Below, piece after piece: positions 1 through 9,110 of a stretch of 64,000 nucleotides of DNA (its first letter is position 1; every line of letters begins with the position of its first letter). Below the pieces are notes generated by a model. The model did no database searches. It saw only the letters and a program-made list of their open reading frames with translations, and was not told the DNA's origin. The stretch spans positions 1 through 64,000 of the forward strand of contig DAPW01000018.1 of the NCBI GenBank assembly GCA_002502245.1, read 5' to 3'. This stretch comes from Methanoregula sp. UBA154 (GTDB taxonomy: Archaea > Halobacteriota > Methanomicrobia > Methanomicrobiales > Methanospirillaceae). Position numbers and translations under genes: made by a program.

Positions 1-110
1 CCCGTTCATGTGCGTTTCTACAGCAGTTTTTTGTCATTCACTAAAAACGCCCGCGGGGGCGCCCCGCCGCGAGCGGCAGCGTTCATCGTAAAGAAACGGT
101 TTCATTGTAT
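1..110. repeat. Fragments of dispersed family B at the window edge
   Basis: Bases 1-22 (CCCGTTCATGTGCGTTTCTAC) closely match the reverse complement of the left end of family B elements, for example near 47493 and 24043, and match 32551-32571 in the same orientation. Bases about 50-100 hold a GC-rich segment (CCGCGGGGGCGCC) ending in GTTCATCGTAA that resembles the right end of the copy at 47640-47685. The element is incomplete and probably continues beyond the window. No gene is seen before 190. Confidence 0.5.
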
Positions 111-189
111 GGGCAATTATGAAAAGCGTTGAAACCGGTGTGGTTTCCAGGACATTTCTCTCGTTTTTGACAATCAAAAAAAGAGATCT

Positions 190-1368
190 TCACGACCCGT
201 CGTATCGCAGGTCGAACTTCTCATTCAGGACATGTTCCTTGACAATAGTCCCGTCGGGGATAACGACCTCAGGCCAGAGACGGGTCTTCGAATGGATAAC
301 CACACGGTTCCGCAGGACGACACGGGGGCCTATCACTGTGTCGTTCTCAATACTGCACTGCTCGCCGATATGCGTATCATTGTCTATGATACTGCCCGAG
401 ATCGTGCTGTTGGCACCGATAATGACCCGGTTGTAGAGCGAGGATGAGAAGACCTTTACATTGTTCCGGATGATGCACTTGTCTCCAATGCTCGTGTAGG
501 GCCCAATCAGGACATTATCCCCGATTGTGGTGCCCTGACCGATTGCTACCGGGCCTATCACTTTCGTATTCCTGCCAAGCGTGATCGATTCTCCCAGTTG
601 CACCGGCCCTTTGACCTGGGCACCGTGGCTCGAGAGATTCCCGATGATATCCGTGAACGCGATATCCTGCAGTTTCCAGCGTTCGGCCTGTCTGAGGGAG
701 TGCGGGCTCCCGACATCGGTCCAGTTGCCCCGCGCAAGCCAACCCTTGATGGTATAGCCGTCCTGCATGAGGGCCGGGAAAAGATCGCGGGCAAAATCAT
801 ATTTCTGATTCGGGGGAATATGGTCAAAGACCTCCGGATTGCAGACATACATCCCGGTACTTGCAAGATTCGAAAAGATCTCTCCGGGAGCGGGTTTTTC
901 CTTGAACCGGCGGATTGTGTAGCTGACATCGATCTCGGCGATACCGTATTCACCGGGATCATCAATGGAGAGCAGCCCGATCGTAGTCGTTGCTTTCTCT
1001 TTCTGGTGTGCCCGGTAAAATTCCAGCACGTTCAGGTCCGTGACATGATCCCCGCCTACCACGAGGAAATCCTGCCCGTCGAGATATTTCTGGGCATTTT
1101 TTACGCTGCCGGCGGTCCCGAGCTTGGTCTCTTCATGCACGTAGGTGATCTCGACACCGAAAAGCGAACCGTCACCCAGCGCTTCTTCGATTGTGGATCC
1201 CATATACCCGAGCGTGAGCACGACTTCCCGGAAGCCCAGGTTCGAGAGGTGTGAGACAAGGTGCTGGATGGACGGGCGGTTGACAATCGGGATACAGGGT
1301 TTAGGCCGTTCGAACGTCAGGGGGCGGAGCCGGGTGCCTTCCCCCCCGCACATAATACACACCTTCAT
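190..1368 (-). CDS. Sugar-1-phosphate nucleotidyltransferase with left-handed beta-helix tail
   Basis: A 392-residue NDP-sugar pyrophosphorylase. It should join a sugar 1-phosphate to an NTP, supplying activated sugar for glycans or surface polysaccharide. The N-terminus carries the nucleotide-binding signature GGEGTRLRPLTFERPKP (about residues 8-24), and FLVVGGDH near residue 105 fits the metal/substrate loop. From about residue 245 the protein becomes hexapeptide-like (VIGPVAIGQG, IGDNVLIGPY), typical of a left-handed parallel beta-helix as in GlmU or GCD1-type enzymes. The second half might carry an acetyltransferase or be purely structural. Substrate (glucose-, mannose- or GlcNAc-1-P) cannot be decided from sequence. 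It is a single gene, transcribed away from the small Cys-rich gene upstream. Confidence 0.88.
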   Translation of the reverse strand: MKVCIMCGGEGTRLRPLTFERPKPCIPIVNRPSIQHLVSHLSNLGFREVVLTLGYMGSTIEEALGDGSLFGVEITYVHEETKLGTAGSVKNAQKYLDGQDFLVVGGDHVTDLNVLEFYRAHQKEKATTTIGLLSIDDPGEYGIAEIDVSYTIRRFKEKPAPGEIFSNLASTGMYVCNPEVFDHIPPNQKYDFARDLFPALMQDGYTIKGWLARGNWTDVGSPHSLRQAERWKLQDIAFTDIIGNLSSHGAQVKGPVQLGESITLGRNTKVIGPVAIGQGTTIGDNVLIGPYTSIGDKCIIRNNVKVFSSSLYNRVIIGANSTISGSIIDNDTHIGEQCSIENDTVIGPRVVLRNRVVIHSKTRLWPEVVIPDGTIVKEHVLNEKFDLRYDGS

Positions 1369-1488
1369 GCTACAGTTTTCGTGCCATGATGTTTTAATTC
1401 TAGTGCCCTTTTTGTCAATTCTCCGGTTTTATAAGGTTATGGACGAAATACCATACAGAAGAACGAAAGAAAAAAGACAGGAATCATC

Positions 1489-1755
1489 ATGACCGGGGAC
1501 GATTACCGCATTTTACCGGCAGCCAAGGGGATGGTCCAGTGCCTTCCGGAGAAGAAGGAACCGCTCGGGAACTGCGGCTTCTGCATCCACTGCCGGGAAT
1601 TCAGGGTTAACGGGAAATTTGTGAAATCTCCCTCGCTTGCCTACTGCACGAAATGCCGGGTAACCGAACGGGTGGACATTGCAAAGTCTGATGCCGTGAA
1701 GTGTGCCGACCGTCAGGGTGAAGGTTTCCACAGCATCACAAGCATCATCGGCTGA
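1489..1755 (+). CDS. Small cysteine-rich protein of unknown function
   Basis: An 88-residue soluble protein with seven cysteines. The core has C-x2-C-x2-C (CGFCIHC, residues 29-35), then C-x2-C (YCTKC) and a late single Cys, a layout that suits a zinc or Fe-S knuckle. No family is recognised. It starts with ATG about 120 bases from the divergent nucleotidyltransferase and stands alone. The coding call rests on an uninterrupted frame, the conserved-looking metal knuckle, and the lack of any better overlapping frame. Confidence 0.65.
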   Translation: MTGDDYRILPAAKGMVQCLPEKKEPLGNCGFCIHCREFRVNGKFVKSPSLAYCTKCRVTERVDIAKSDAVKCADRQGEGFHSITSIIG

Positions 1756-1854
1756 TTGTTCCCATATTCTGCTATCCGCTTCAGAACAAGGACATAAACC
1801 GCTCTTGGTCACATCAGAGATTTTTATGCCTTACAGAACAACCAGCAGTACGCG

Positions 1855-2145
1855 ATGCACTCTACCAACCGGTTCGGCCAGTTGAGTTCCCGACGTCTTG
1901 GTCGCTCGCTTGGTATCGATCCGCTCCTGTTCACGACCTGCAATTACGACTGCGTGTATTGCGAATGTGGCGCTACGACGGTTAAGACTGTGCAGAGAAA
2001 TGCGTTCTCTCCACTCGATGCAGTACTGGACGAACTCTTTCGTTATCTGTGTTCATCGCCAGGCCGTGTTTTCATCACCTTTTCAGGTTTTGGCGAACCG
2101 ACGCTCTCGCTCTCTTTCGGCGAGGTTTTAAAATTTTACTTGTAG
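1855..2145 (+). pseudogene. Truncated radical SAM protein
   Basis: Codes for the first ~90 residues of a radical SAM enzyme. The start reads MHSTNRFGQLSSRRLGRSLG, followed by the iron-sulfur motif CNYDCVYC (Cx3Cx2C, residues ~35-42) and the GEP-type loop FSGFGEPTLS (~residues 78-87). Intact relatives of this SSRRLG-type family are roughly three times longer. Here the frame dies within about ten residues of the GEP motif, and the sequence TGTAGAAATCATT that follows (2141 on) belongs to dispersed repeat A1. The remaining two thirds of the gene are absent, as cobQ ends at 2370. The SAM-cluster cysteines are intact but most of the barrel is lost, so activity is unlikely. Confidence 0.8.
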
Positions 2146-2345
2146 AAATCATTGAAATGCCTGACGCTCCCGGGGCTTCGCCCCGCCGCTTTTGAAGCCC
2201 CGGTTGCGATAGTGCTGTATTAACTTAAACCGTGATTTTGGGTAATAGAGAGGATTCGCATGCGCCATGAGCCCCCAATGGGGGCATGGCTGGCGCAAGG
2301 AGGGACCTGTTAAAGCTGGAAGTTAGGGGCTAAGTTGAAATGTTA
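2141..2345 (-). repeat. Dispersed repeat family A, copy A1 (complete)
   Basis: About 200 bases with the two hallmarks of family A, read here on the minus strand: a block containing CTTGCGCCAGCC-like sequence plus a GCCCCC...GGGGGC hairpin (at 2268-2300), and a block containing GCACTATCGCAACCGGGG and GGGGCGAAGCCCCGGGAGC (at 2163-2220). It is very similar to A10 at 63177-63365. It sits between a truncated radical SAM gene and cobQ. Confidence 0.85.
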
Positions 2346-2369
2346 CCCTTCTTTTTTAAAAAAGAACGC

Positions 2370-3815
2370 TTACCCGCTTTTCAATACCGCTACAATCGCA
2401 TCCATGTCCACGTGCTCTTCGAACAGGTCCGCAAGCATTTCGTAGGAATCTGCTGCTATGGCCGGGACAGGAACAAACGGGAGGCCCTTTTTTGTGTACA
2501 GGTACGAGAGCAGGGCATTGGCACCGGACGGATTCTGGAAAATACCGTGCATATAGGTCCCGAACACAAGCCCGTCGCTGCTCACAAGGCCGTCACCTGC
2601 AAGCGCTTCACGGCAGGTGCCCGGTTCGGTTGTACCCATATGGATCTCGTACCCGGTGACGGTCCCCATCGCGGACAGGATTGGGGGGACCGGACGCGCA
2701 ACCCTCGTCACCTGGGTGGTGTTCTTGTCATAACTGGTAAAATGCGTTGTACAGTCCAGCAGGCCAAGCCCGGGGTAGGTACCGGCTGCGGACTCGAATC
2801 CGGCATCGATGAGCGTGCGTCCGAGCATCTGGTACCCGCCGCAGATCCCGATGACCGGAACACCGGCATTCCGCAGGCGGGTGAGTTCGCGATCCGTTCC
2901 CGATTCCCGGAGGATATTCAGGTCATCGATGGTATTCTTGGTCCCGGGAAGGATCACGCAGTCATATCCCTCCAGGGACGAGCCGGGTAGTACATAGTCC
3001 ACGGCAGCATGCTGTTCGAGCAGTTCAAAATCCGTAAAATTGGAGATCCGGGGAAGGCGTATGACCGCTATCCGCACCTCACTGCTCCCGGCCCGTTTGT
3101 CCCCAAGGGAGAGCGAATCTTCGCTCGGGAGCGGGAACGGGAAGTACGGGACAACGCCCAGCACCGGCACCCCGCATAATTCCTCGATCTGTTTCACGCC
3201 GGGTGCAAAAATGCACGGGTCACCGCGGAACTTGTTGATGATGATGCCCTTTACCAGGGGCCGGATATCTTCCGGAAGGAGCATGAGGGTCCCGTACACC
3301 TGTGCAAATACCCCGCCCCGCTCAATGTCAGAAACGAGGATGACCGGAATGCCAAGGGATTTTGCCAGAAGGGTATTGGCAATATCCCGGTCATAGAGGT
3401 TCACCTCCGCAGCACCACCGGCTCCTTCCACGACTACCTGCCCGTAGGCAGCAGCAAGGCGGTTATACGAATCCAGCGCTTTTTCCAGGAGAAACGGGGT
3501 TTCCCGGTAATAGTCCGTTATGGGGACGTCCTTATACGGGCGACCGTTGAGCACCACCTGCGATATGCAGTCCCCCTTCGGCTTGAGAAGCACCGGGTTC
3601 ATGTCCGTATGCGGGAGTACTTTGGCAGCATGTGCCTGCATTGCCTGTGCCATGCCGATCTCGCCACCCTCAGGTGTGACAAAGGAGTTCAGGCTCATAT
3701 TCTGGGACTTGAACGGGGCAACCGGTATCCCGCGCCGGACAAGGCAGCGGCAGATCGCGGCAACCGTTACACTCTTACCGACATGCGAGGCCGTACCCAT
3801 CACAAAGAGCGACAT
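2370..3815 (-). CDS. cobQ: Cobyric acid synthase (adenosylcobyrinate amidotransferase)
   Basis: Amidates four carboxylates of adenosylcobyrinic a,c-diamide using glutamine and ATP, in corrinoid synthesis for methanogenic methyltransferases. The 481-residue chain starting MSLFVMGTASHVGKS has the family's usual length and layout: an N-terminal dethiobiotin-synthetase-like ATP domain (GTASHVGKS, residues 7-15; KSQNMSLNS), then a class I glutamine amidotransferase domain with nucleophile Cys325 in VIGICGGYQMLG and His423 in YMHGIF. The frame is open further upstream to 4052, but that extension is unlike the family, so the ATG at 3815 is preferred. The far C-terminus lies 25 bases from repeat A1. 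It overlaps nothing and is divergent from aIF1. Confidence 0.95.
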   Translation of the reverse strand: MSLFVMGTASHVGKSVTVAAICRCLVRRGIPVAPFKSQNMSLNSFVTPEGGEIGMAQAMQAHAAKVLPHTDMNPVLLKPKGDCISQVVLNGRPYKDVPITDYYRETPFLLEKALDSYNRLAAAYGQVVVEGAGGAAEVNLYDRDIANTLLAKSLGIPVILVSDIERGGVFAQVYGTLMLLPEDIRPLVKGIIINKFRGDPCIFAPGVKQIEELCGVPVLGVVPYFPFPLPSEDSLSLGDKRAGSSEVRIAVIRLPRISNFTDFELLEQHAAVDYVLPGSSLEGYDCVILPGTKNTIDDLNILRESGTDRELTRLRNAGVPVIGICGGYQMLGRTLIDAGFESAAGTYPGLGLLDCTTHFTSYDKNTTQVTRVARPVPPILSAMGTVTGYEIHMGTTEPGTCREALAGDGLVSSDGLVFGTYMHGIFQNPSGANALLSYLYTKKGLPFVPVPAIAADSYEMLADLFEEHVDMDAIVAVLKSG

Positions 3816-3985
3816 ATCCTGCAATAGATTCTGGCCCGGATGATAAAAACAGATACTCTTTTGGTTCCGGCAATCGGGAGAGTCTGCTGGTTCTGCCAGA
3901 AATGGCCTTTTTTTCCTGATTATTCCGCAGAATATACCCCGGCAATGCCAAGTAATAAATAAAGAGAACCGTAAAAATACATATA

Positions 3986-4291
3986 ATGATTGGTGGGATT
4001 TGTCCGACGTGTGGACTACCGAAGGAACTATGTATCTGTGAGGAGGTAGCAAAGGAACAGCAAAGGATCAATGTTAAAGTGAACAAACGGCGCTATGGAA
4101 AAGAAGTGACCGTCATAGAAGGACTTGATCCGACTGATATTGACCTGGAAGACCTTTCAAAATACATGAAAGGAAAACTTGCCTGCGGCGGCACGGTCAA
4201 GGGTAATTCCATAGAATTGCAGGGAAACCACCGTGACCGCGTCAAGGAACTGCTCTCCCTGAAAGGGTACAGCACGGAAAATATTTCCTGA
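3986..4291 (+). CDS. Translation initiation factor aIF1 (SUI1 family)
   Basis: A 101-residue SUI1/eIF1 protein that binds the small ribosomal subunit and helps start-codon selection. The N-terminus has a small metal knuckle ([13 protein letters not shown], Cys6/9/15/17). The core has the SUI1 signature [21 protein letters not shown] and [14 protein letters not shown]. Length and order are standard for archaea. Its start is 170 bases from that of the divergent cobQ. An oligo-T tract follows the stop at once, so it is probably a single-gene transcript. Confidence 0.93.
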   Translation: MIGGICPTCGLPKELCICEEVAKEQQRINVKVNKRRYGKEVTVIEGLDPTDIDLEDLSKYMKGKLACGGTVKGNSIELQGNHRDRVKELLSLKGYSTENIS

Positions 4292-4310
4292 TTTTTTTCA
4301 TTTTTTTCTT
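4292..4310 (+). terminator. Oligo-T terminator after aIF1
   Basis: Two runs of seven T separated by CA immediately follow the stop codon, the usual archaeal intrinsic termination signal. No hairpin is needed or seen. Confidence 0.6.
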
Positions 4311-4724
4311 CTGTTGAAGATATTTCTTTTGTACGGTTCATACCAGATCCGTGACAACCTGCCGGCCCGATGAGTGGGAACTCATCGTTTCAGGGCCATG
4401 GCACACAGATTTCCTCCACGGCGGATGGTACAGGTTTCAGACCGCCGCGGGGGCACCCTGCCGGTGGGCCGGAACAATAAGGAGAGGGGCCGGGGCAGAG
4501 CTCCGTTAACTCCCGGACTCGTTTTCGTGGAATGATCAACAATAATTCTTCATGTTCGTGAAAAATAGGACTGCCGGAAAGATATCCCCGGGAGTAAAAC
4601 TCTGCGTCTTCAATCCTGGTATCGTAAAACAGATCTGTCGCAGTTCACCAGCCAGCAGCGATCAGTTTTTGTTCCGCAATAAAAACGTGCAACAATCCGG
4701 TCGGAAAAAAGGAAGGTTATCTTT
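4311..4724. other. Gene-free gap between aIF1 and the pilus operon
   Basis: About 410 bases. A short inverted repeat (GATGAGT..ACTCATC near 4370-4386) and a family-B-like GC-rich stretch (CCGCCGCGGGGGCACCC, about 4442-4460) are visible. No convincing reading frame is seen. Confidence 0.5.
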
Positions 4725-5759
4725 TCAGATAAAGAACCGGAACACAATCCACGCAATCAGAAGCATGACTACCGAGTATTTCAGGCCGGCAACAAACCGC
4801 CCTTCACCCATCTGCCCTGCGACAAGACCGGAGAAGAACCCCTGCAGCATCGCCGCGTGAGAGAAGAGCCGCTTGTAGAGAAAGAGATCAATGATCCCGC
4901 CAAAGCCCGTGGCACCGGAAGTTGTGGCCTTGAGACCGGCTTCTGCCATCGTTGTCAGGAATGACGACACGAGGATGGCGATGACGAAGAGGAACACGGC
5001 AAACGCAACGAGCACGATGATGACGTAGACGATCATGTTGTTGAAACGTTCCGTCTGGAGATTGACCACTTCGAAGGTATCCTTTGCCGCCGCCCGGAGC
5101 ACCTCGCTCACATCACCGCCGGCCCGGCTCGCCTTCGCGATCAGGTCAACGCTCCGGTCGGAAAGGTTCGTGCCGAGGCTCTTCCCGAAATGGTAGAGTG
5201 CCTCTACGAACCCGACACCCCAGGACATCTCGTTGTCAAGCTTACGGATATGGGGCGTGAGCGTCCCGTACTCTGCTGAAGCGACAAGGTGCACTGCGTT
5301 GGGCAGGGTCATACCGGAATCGTTCATCCCCGCAAGGTCGCGGAAGAAGTTGGGCAGCGCATTTTCGAGGCTCATCACACGCAACTGCTCCCTGAGATCG
5401 AGCACCGCAAGAGGGACAATGGCGATAAGGACGGCAAATACGGCAAAGTCATCAATCACTGTGGTTGCAAAGAGTATCGAGAGGCCGTGCGCCCACACCA
5501 TATAAATGAAACCGCCCATGAAAAAGAGCAGGCCGAGCGGGATGCTCACGATCAGGATATTTTCCGGTCTCTCGGTGAGCACCTGGATGGGGTGCTTCAT
5601 GACACGCCCGAGCCCTGACCGGGTCTGGCGCTCCTGATCCAGTCTGGTTGTGATCTCGGCGAATTCCGCTTCCATTGTGGACAATTCAGAGGTTTTCACC
5701 GGCTCCTTGGCATGTTCACCCTTGTTGAACAGGTTATCCGCTATATCCTTGAACCCCAT
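4725..5759 (-). CDS. Type II secretion F-domain membrane protein (GspF/TadC/FlaJ-like), second copy
   Basis: A 344-residue membrane platform protein of a type IV pilus or archaellum-like machine. It should anchor the assembly ATPase encoded upstream. It has a hydrophilic charged N-terminus (~60 residues), hydrophobic helices at about 68-90 and 95-118, a cytoplasmic GspF/T2SF domain (LENALPNFFRDLAGMNDSGMTLPNAV, then MSWGVGFVEALYHFG), and further hydrophobic helices near 240-270, 290-305 and at the C-terminus. The gene is two bases downstream of a second F-domain gene, and both follow the ATPase gene, so co-transcription is very likely. Having two F proteins in tandem is reminiscent of TadB/TadC-type systems. 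Whether it makes a pilus, an adhesion structure or a secretion apparatus is not shown, as no pilin gene was recognised here. Confidence 0.88.
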   Translation of the reverse strand: MGFKDIADNLFNKGEHAKEPVKTSELSTMEAEFAEITTRLDQERQTRSGLGRVMKHPIQVLTERPENILIVSIPLGLLFFMGGFIYMVWAHGLSILFATTVIDDFAVFAVLIAIVPLAVLDLREQLRVMSLENALPNFFRDLAGMNDSGMTLPNAVHLVASAEYGTLTPHIRKLDNEMSWGVGFVEALYHFGKSLGTNLSDRSVDLIAKASRAGGDVSEVLRAAAKDTFEVVNLQTERFNNMIVYVIIVLVAFAVFLFVIAILVSSFLTTMAEAGLKATTSGATGFGGIIDLFLYKRLFSHAAMLQGFFSGLVAGQMGEGRFVAGLKYSVVMLLIAWIVFRFFI

Positions 5760-5761
5760 AA

Positions 5762-6685
5762 TCAGGCCTCCGGTGTCATCGAACTGATCATAATCACGAA
5801 CGCAGCACTGCCAAGAGGGATGATGGCGTAGATGACAGCATAGAGGAACAGCGGATTGTTATCCCCGGAAAGGGTTGACATAATTGACTGGAGGATGATA
5901 AGGAAGAGGGTACCGGCAACCATTGCCGTTACGTACGACTCTGAGATGAGCGAGAGCGTTTCCAGGAACATCTTCTGGGTCTGGCGGTTCTCGAGGGAGT
6001 ACTGTTCAGCCTTTGTACGGAAATAATCCGTCAGGTTGCCCCCGCTCGAGATGCTCGCCATGGCGCCCTGCAGGAACTCCTTCATCCGTGCGCTGGGAGT
6101 GCTGGCCGATACCAGACGCAATGCGTCGATGAGATCCCTTCCGAAGATGTCAATCTCCCTCGCAACATACCGGGCTTCAACGTGACTTTCACCGTAAATC
6201 GGACTGTCCCCCAGGAGACGGAATATTTCCGCCGGCGGGATACCTGCCGTGGACATCGAAGTAATGTAGTTGATTGCAAAGGGCAGGCTCGCATCGATGT
6301 TCCTGCGCCGGTTTCCGGCTTCGACACCGGGATACAGCAGGAAGATGGCATAGGTTATCCCCCCGAAGATCAGGAGGGAAAAGATCGTTATGATAATCGT
6401 ACCGATGATCAGGCTGTAAGGGGCAAGACCTACAAGCAGCCCGGGTACGGCTCCTTTGTATTTTACCAGAGTGGGAAGCTGGAATACCCATGAGAGGGTG
6501 CCGATGACCACGGCAGCCAGAAGGCCCACGATAATGGAACTGATGAGGGCTGTGGAGATATATACTTCAAACGGCGTCTTGAACCGGGCTGATATGATAT
6601 TATTTCTCAGCTGGTGATAATCATCCCGCCTCGATTTCATCCGTTGACCGAGAAGATTGAAGCAGAACCGTTCGAAACTATTCAT
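5762..6685 (-). CDS. Type II secretion F-domain membrane protein (GspF/TadB/FlaJ-like), first copy
   Basis: A 307-residue paralog of the downstream F protein. It has a short charged N-terminus, paired hydrophobic helices at ~45-70 and ~90-115 (IIGTIIITIFSLLIFGGITYAIFLL), then a T2SF domain beginning DASLPFAINYITSMSTAGIPPAEIFRLL, and two C-terminal hydrophobic helices. The Ser/Thr-Gly-Pro pattern in the loop is typical of archaeal FlaJ/TadC proteins. Its start overlaps the end of the ATPase gene by 8 bases, and it lies 2 bases from the next F gene, which implies translational coupling. The heterodimeric or sequential platform role is an inference from family and context. Confidence 0.9.
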   Translation of the reverse strand: MNSFERFCFNLLGQRMKSRRDDYHQLRNNIISARFKTPFEVYISTALISSIIVGLLAAVVIGTLSWVFQLPTLVKYKGAVPGLLVGLAPYSLIIGTIIITIFSLLIFGGITYAIFLLYPGVEAGNRRRNIDASLPFAINYITSMSTAGIPPAEIFRLLGDSPIYGESHVEARYVAREIDIFGRDLIDALRLVSASTPSARMKEFLQGAMASISSGGNLTDYFRTKAEQYSLENRQTQKMFLETLSLISESYVTAMVAGTLFLIILQSIMSTLSGDNNPLFLYAVIYAIIPLGSAAFVIMISSMTPEA

Positions 6686-9101
6686 AGAGATCCTTCCTCA
6701 CCTTCTCGATAACGGATTCCGGATCACGGTGATAGGATATGAGGATCTTTGCCACGTCCCGGTAATGGCGGATCTTCTTGATCCTCATCCATTCAAGCAC
6801 TTCCTGCCGGCGCTTGAGCTCTTCCCGCATGCGGTTGTCGGTCCAGCCCTTCGCTTCCATGATCTCTTCAAGGAGATAGGATTTCCCGGAGTACGAGTGC
6901 TCATCGGTTGCCGACCGCCACTTGAAGACCTCGTTCGTGATCAGTTCATTTGTCCGCGGATCGATATCCAGTATCTCGACAATCTGCTTGTTCCGCCTGA
7001 TGCGCTTGCCCCCGACCCGCGCCTGTACCTGGACAAGGATGAAATCCAGTGCCGAGAGCATGTTTCTCGGCACGTCCATGGGCGGGTTCTCGATACGGTG
7101 CACGACACTGGCAACCGAGTCTGCGTGAATCGTGGAATAGGTGACGTGGCCGGTGCTCATGGCCTGGAAGAGGGTCTGGCATTCCTTGCCACGGACCTCA
7201 CCCACGATGATGTATTCGGGGCGCTGACGCATTGCAGCACGCAGCAGCTCGTACATGTTGATCTCGCCCCGGCCCCCGGTATCGAACGAGTCACGCGTCA
7301 CGCTCGGGATCCAGTTCGGGTGGGGAAGCTTCACTTCCCGGGTATCTTCAAGGGATACGATCTTTGACATCGGCGGAATAAACAGGGAGACCGCGTTGAG
7401 AGAGGTGGTCTTGCCCGATGCAGTCCCGCCGGCAAAGATGGCAGACTTGCCACCCTCAACACAGAGCCAGATATACGCAATCGCGAGCGGGGAGTAGGTG
7501 TGCCACTCGATAAGGTCCGTGGGCGTGATCGGCTCATCCTTGAATTTACGGATGGTAAAGGTTGAACCGTGCGCGGTCACTTCCTGGCCTAGCGTCATCT
7601 GGATACGCGAGCCGTCCTGCATGGTCGCATCGAGAATCGGCTCGGCAATGGAGATGTACTTGCCGGCCCGTTGTGCGAGCTTGGTCACGAACGAGTCGAG
7701 TTCTGCGGCATTATGGTAGGCAAGCGAGGTTTTCATGGACTCATGGCTGGAGTGGAAGACAAACAACGGCGTGTGGACGCCATCACATGAAATATCCTCG
7801 ATATACTTGTCATGCATGACCGGGTCGACCAGCCCGTCACCCAGGAAGTCCTTGAACATGTTGTAGTGGATCTTTTCCCGTTCTACGGGGGAGAGGTTGA
7901 TCCCGAAATCCAGCATGATGTTGTTGGTTGAGTCGCGGAGTTTCTTGCGTGCATCTTCCTTTGATATGTCCTTGGTATTGATATCCAGCGTCTCGAACAG
8001 GCGCTCCTTGAGTTCCTTCATGAGGTCTTTTTCCGGATCGGAGAGCACGGGCTCGAGGACATGGTACATGTATTCATGGGTTGAATGATCGTAGGTGATC
8101 CGGATATACGCGTATGGTTCATTGACCGGGTATAGTTCCATCTCTTCAATGCCGGGTTTGGGGACAAACGAGAGGTCAACAAGCGGACCGTGAACTTTCG
8201 GGTTGTATTCCTCCATCTCGGCGTGGATTGCCTTGAAGAGGGATCCAAACCCGAACCGCTTGGTCTCGGGCATGGCGGTTGCCTTTTCAGCAGCGACCTC
8301 GCCATCGATATCGAGGTCCTTGAACCCGATGGTAGAAAATTCCTTCTTCCAGATCTCGGCAAATTCCTCCGGCAGTGTGCTACTACCGGTGCCCTCGAAG
8401 GCAGTGCTCCGCCCGTGCAGGTTGATCTCGTCCACTTTGAAGGTTGCACCCTTGGGAAGGATGAGCCCGGAGATATCGGAGATCTGGTCAACACTGACGA
8501 TCTTCTCGTCACCATCTGCTTCAACGGGAGTCTCCTCGGCTGGCTCGGAGACCGGCTTCTTTGCTGGTTTTCCTTTTCGGAGCGCGGCACGGGGATCCTC
8601 ATCGATGATCTCAATGATCTTTTCTTCCGGAGGGGGGCGCGCAGCCGGTGCCGGAGGTGGGGCGGGTTTCTGCGGGACCGGCGCGGGCTCTGCCTGCGCA
8701 GCCTGAGCAGCCCCGCGTCCAAACATTTTCCCGAGGGTCTCGCGCACGTCACTGCCGGTGGCATCAGGAGCAGGCCGGGAGCTTTCCGCAGGCGCCGCAG
8801 TGGGTTCAGAAGGTCCGGGCTGCTCATCTGGCTCAGAGAAGAAACTGTCTGTGGTATCCTGAGCGGGTACCGGGGGACTGGCGCGTTCCAATGACGGGCG
8901 CGCATCCGTGGCGGCCTCAGGTTTCTTACCCAGTTTCTTCATCAGTCCTGAAAAATCTCCTCCGTCAGATGTCGGGGCGCTTTCCCCCGGAGAGCCTTTT
9001 TGCGCCGCCGGTGGCCGGGGGGGAGCATTCTTTTTCTTTCCCCCGATAAGGTGCATGAGGGAATTGACATCTTCGAGCGTATCGTCGTCTTCTTTGTTCA
9101 A
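6678..9101 (-). CDS. Pilus/archaellum-type assembly ATPase (GspE/FlaI family) with long disordered N-terminus
   Basis: An 807-residue secretion ATPase powering assembly of a pilus-like filament. The C-terminal motor is complete: Walker A GGTASGKTT (558-566), Asp box SLEDTREV (583-590), Walker B EYIIVGEVRG (629-638) and His box GHVTYSTIHADS (651-662). Residues 1-~200 are rich in Pro, Ala, Ser and Glu (for example PAPPPAPAARPPP) and look disordered. About 210-500 is the usual N-domain. The start is TTG at 9101, supported by GGAGG at 9111-9115 with suitable spacing. It heads the set ATPase-F-F. The extended N-terminus is unusual compared with FlaI (~550 residues) and could recruit regulators such as the roadblock proteins encoded just upstream. 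Confidence 0.93.
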   Translation of the reverse strand: MNKEDDDTLEDVNSLMHLIGGKKKNAPPRPPAAQKGSPGESAPTSDGGDFSGLMKKLGKKPEAATDARPSLERASPPVPAQDTTDSFFSEPDEQPGPSEPTAAPAESSRPAPDATGSDVRETLGKMFGRGAAQAAQAEPAPVPQKPAPPPAPAARPPPEEKIIEIIDEDPRAALRKGKPAKKPVSEPAEETPVEADGDEKIVSVDQISDISGLILPKGATFKVDEINLHGRSTAFEGTGSSTLPEEFAEIWKKEFSTIGFKDLDIDGEVAAEKATAMPETKRFGFGSLFKAIHAEMEEYNPKVHGPLVDLSFVPKPGIEEMELYPVNEPYAYIRITYDHSTHEYMYHVLEPVLSDPEKDLMKELKERLFETLDINTKDISKEDARKKLRDSTNNIMLDFGINLSPVEREKIHYNMFKDFLGDGLVDPVMHDKYIEDISCDGVHTPLFVFHSSHESMKTSLAYHNAAELDSFVTKLAQRAGKYISIAEPILDATMQDGSRIQMTLGQEVTAHGSTFTIRKFKDEPITPTDLIEWHTYSPLAIAYIWLCVEGGKSAIFAGGTASGKTTSLNAVSLFIPPMSKIVSLEDTREVKLPHPNWIPSVTRDSFDTGGRGEINMYELLRAAMRQRPEYIIVGEVRGKECQTLFQAMSTGHVTYSTIHADSVASVVHRIENPPMDVPRNMLSALDFILVQVQARVGGKRIRRNKQIVEILDIDPRTNELITNEVFKWRSATDEHSYSGKSYLLEEIMEAKGWTDNRMREELKRRQEVLEWMRIKKIRHYRDVAKILISYHRDPESVIEKVRKDLYE

Positions 9102-9110
9102 GTCAGAAAA

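Noticed and set aside
3816..4052. N-terminal extension of cobQ
   Set aside because: The frame stays open, but the extension is AT-rich, overlaps the divergent aIF1 gene and its promoter, and is not part of the CobQ family. The ATG at 3815 gives the normal N-terminus.
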